A DNA stretch of 7,189 nucleotides from assembly GCA_002501805.1 (NCBI GenBank), contig DAOI01000030.1:2158-9346 (forward strand). The letters are read 5' to 3'. The stretch comes from Euryarchaeota archaeon UBA463. Lineage in GTDB: Archaea > Thermoplasmatota > Poseidoniia > Poseidoniales > Thalassarchaeaceae. The notes below the pieces were generated by a model. The model worked only from the letters and a program-made list of their open reading frames with translations. It did not search any database and had not been told where the DNA came from. Shown here in pieces: positions 5,487 to 7,189 of the stretch. Both the position numbers and the translations under genes were made by a program. Every line of letters begins with the position of its first letter. The first letter of the stretch is position 1.

Positions 5487-7189
5487 TCTCCATCACCATC
5501 GAATTCGAATGCCATGTCCTCGGGCAGTCCTATCACTCCCCTTTCATCATCGAACATCGCTCTCAGAGTTAGACCGAGGCCCCCCCAGACGAAGCTGGCT
5601 ATCACCATGAACATCATCAGTGAGAGTATGCTGGACCCAAATGAGGCACGGTATGGTATTGCCAACTCGTAGTAGTTGCCTCCATCCTCCAGAGTCGGGT
5701 ACGTGAAGGGGAATGCGCCATTAGTGGTACCGAGCATGGCCTTGTACTGTATCTTACCTACCGATGTATCAGGAAGAGGGATCTCAGAATGGAGGACGGT
5801 CCCATTGGAACCATCGAGAAGTATGCATCCAGACTCCTCATCTTCACCGGGCTCAGCGAAGGCTGACATCTTCCACGGGACATCAACCCATTCTGTCGGT
5901 CCGAAGTCATCCTGCTGCCTATTTGGCTGTACTAGCCTCCACATCAGATGTGTCATGTTGATGTCGATGGAGTATGGGAAGGTCTCCTCCAGACAGAGCG
6001 AGATTGGAATGTCTCCATTGCCAACCTGTACATCTGATGGCTCCTGGAGCCATTGGCTGACCGTAGTGTTCTCTATTCCCACTATGGCACGATACCTGGG
6101 ATCATCTGCCATCTCTACCATATAGAACGGAACGCCAAGATTTCTCACAGCGATATGTGCAATATCATCGGGGTGCTGGTGGAATGCCGTTCCTATCTCC
6201 ATCGTGTAGCAGTAGGAGTTGTGGACTCCGTAGTGCCAGTCGCAGAAGTCCCCAGTAGTGGGATAGAGGTCAGAAGACTGCATAGGGGCGTAGTCAGTCA
6301 TTTCACCCATCTTCACACCGTGATATACCAAGAACTCGTCATCTGGAGTATAGCATCCAGTGCAGTGCCCCCATGGCCAGAGTACGAGTTCTGAGAATGA
6401 GTGCCAGCTTAATGTGGCTTTGAACTCCGAGAATCCGTCGTTATTGTCGTCGTTCATCTCGGTCATATCCTGGATGAACTTTGTCTCGGGCTCGCTGTTT
6501 CCACCCAACCAGTCCTCGTCTATCAGACCGTCTGCATCGTCATCATTTCCATCCACGTGGTCCTCATTGAGTCGGTTGTCTCCGTCTTGGTCGACAGTAT
6601 CGACGGGTCCGTTGTAGACATCATTGTTAGCTCCAGCATCGCCAGCGTAGCACATACCTGGGAAGAGAGGGCCTGTCGCACCCAGAGGGGCGCCCCACTC
6701 GTACTGGAAGTTACGGTTCAGATCTACCCCGTCACAACTGGGGTCGGGTTCTTCGTCAACATCTGGGATTGGGGTAACCCCAGTGACTGTGTTGTCCCTC
6801 AGATTCTTTCTCCATCCCGATGTGGGGCAATTCTCCCATGCGGTTGGCCCGCAGTATACCTCTCGGTCATACCTGTTGCCGTCCACGTTTAGCATGGGGA
6901 TAAGATACATCTCTCTTGTGTTTACCATGTCGGTGATGAACTGCTCTGAGAAGTCCTCGTCGACTCCTAGGTCACCGGGACCACATGGATTTCCATCACC
7001 ATTGCTGTCCTGGAAGGAGGAGTTAAGCATCAGGCAATCTCCATCATTATCGATTCCATCCCATCCGTCTTCGTCCACCAGTCCGTCACCGTCATTATCG
7101 ACTCCGGCCATACCGTAGTAATATGCGATAGTCTCCAAGAACAGCATTGGTACCTCGTAGGACATCCATTCCCTAGCATGGAAATTCCC
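5483..7189 (-). CDS. Membrane-anchored M14 zinc carboxypeptidase with acidic calcium-loop insertions (5' end outside window)
   Basis: Cuts amino acids from the C-terminus of peptides, here predicted to act outside the cell. The frame stays open to the window edge, and its first eight codons read GNFHAREW, the M14 zinc motif HxxE, so the ATG at 7165 is internal and the true start is missing. Counting from that internal Met as residue 1: DLNRNF at 148-153 (substrate-binding Asn-Arg), SWHSFSELVLWPWGH at 253-267 (H255, third zinc ligand) and YTMEIG at 320-325 (E323, catalytic glutamate). All key residues seen are intact. Acidic DxDGDG-type loops are inserted at 22-71, 192-218 and 239-248. Many cysteines (44, 61, 105, 113, 144, 172, 268, 271, 308, 319, 391, 447) suggest disulfides and an extracellular location. 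After the catalytic part comes a probable beta-rich domain (about 380-505), one membrane helix (511-534) and an acidic tail of about 25 residues inside the cell. The stop overlaps the transporter start by four bases. Confidence 0.93.
   Translation of the reverse strand, partial: GNFHAREWMSYEVPMLFLETIAYYYGMAGVDNDGDGLVDEDGWDGIDNDGDCLMLNSSFQDSNGDGNPCGPGDLGVDEDFSEQFITDMVNTREMYLIPMLNVDGNRYDREVYCGPTAWENCPTSGWRKNLRDNTVTGVTPIPDVDEEPDPSCDGVDLNRNFQYEWGAPLGATGPLFPGMCYAGDAGANNDVYNGPVDTVDQDGDNRLNEDHVDGNDDDADGLIDEDWLGGNSEPETKFIQDMTEMNDDNNDGFSEFKATLSWHSFSELVLWPWGHCTGCYTPDDEFLVYHGVKMGEMTDYAPMQSSDLYPTTGDFCDWHYGVHNSYCYTMEIGTAFHQHPDDIAHIAVRNLGVPFYMVEMADDPRYRAIVGIENTTVSQWLQEPSDVQVGNGDIPISLCLEETFPYSIDINMTHLMWRLVQPNRQQDDFGPTEWVDVPWKMSAFAEPGEDEESGCILLDGSNGTVLHSEIPLPDTSVGKIQYKAMLGTTNGAFPFTYPTLEDGGNYYELAIPYRASFGSSILSLMMFMVIASFVWGGLGLTLRAMFDDERGVIGLPEDMAFEFDGDGE
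5492..5497 (-). promoter_or_regulatory. Ribosome-binding site of the transporter gene, inside the peptidase gene
   Basis: On the minus strand GGTGAT sits 5 bases before the transporter ATG. It is the exact complement of the ATCACC core at the 3' end of archaeal 16S rRNA. It lies in the last codons of the peptidase, supporting both the chosen start and coupled translation across the ATGA overlap. Confidence 0.65.
6422..7099 (-). repeat. Six acidic DxDxDG-type calcium-binding loops coded within the M14 peptidase
   Basis: Degenerate protein repeats, at the peptidase numbering used above: DNDGDGLVDED (23-33), DNDGD (39-43), DSNGDGNP leading to DED (53-71), DQDGDNRLNED (192-202), DDDADGLIDED (208-218) and DDNNDGFSEF (239-248). 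They resemble thrombospondin type 3 or EF-hand-like calcium loops. They occupy bases 6953-7099, 6512-6592 and 6422-6451, between conserved M14 motifs, so they are insertions in the catalytic domain and not an appended domain. Calcium binding is inferred from the residue pattern. Confidence 0.7.

Noticed and set aside
5676..6125. 149-codon plus-strand ORF inside the M14 peptidase
   Set aside because: It is antisense to a gene with intact catalytic motifs and its translation is Ser/Pro-rich without features.
7163..7165. ATG at 7165 as the start of the peptidase
   Set aside because: The eight codons upstream are in frame and encode the M14 zinc-binding HAREW motif, so the gene starts outside the window.

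Overview
The window looks archaeal and most likely comes from a marine Thermoplasmatota-type euryarchaeon (Marine Group II / Poseidoniales-like). The evidence for archaea is a tRNA-Tyr beginning with C1, an FtsZ-type tubulin, a secreted protein ending in a PGF-CTERM-like sorting tail, and ribosome-binding sites of the GGTGAT/GGGGG kind. The marine placement is an inference from the mix of acidic calcium-loop peptidase, amino-acid scavenging and PGF-CTERM surface protein; no search was possible. There is no sign of mobile elements, CRISPR arrays or rRNA.

Layout. Bases 1-40 hold the 5' half of a tRNA-Tyr on the minus strand, cut by the window edge. A 172-base divergent spacer follows, with a perfect 6-bp hairpin. 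Two plus-strand genes come next: ftsZ (213-1328) and, 45 bases later, a secreted, cysteine- and sequon-rich surface protein of unknown function (1374-2195). The rest is read from the minus strand, in transcription order: a membrane-anchored M14 zinc carboxypeptidase whose start lies outside the window (7189-5483), a neurotransmitter:sodium symporter (NSS) family transporter overlapping it by ATGA (5486-3645), an unusually small one-helix membrane protein (3620-3501), and hisS (3448-2192). hisS meets the surface-protein gene tail to tail, and the two stop codons share a single CTAG.

How the genes fit together. The peptidase should trim amino acids from the C-termini of peptides outside the cell. 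The NSS transporter, translationally coupled to it, would import the freed amino acids with sodium. The 39-residue helix protein just after it sits where MetS-type small subunits sit beside bacterial NSS transporters. This 'trim and import' cassette with a candidate accessory subunit is the most interesting system here. Histidyl-tRNA synthetase downstream may be co-transcribed but is ordinary housekeeping. ftsZ (cell division) and the surface protein form a separate plus-strand unit.
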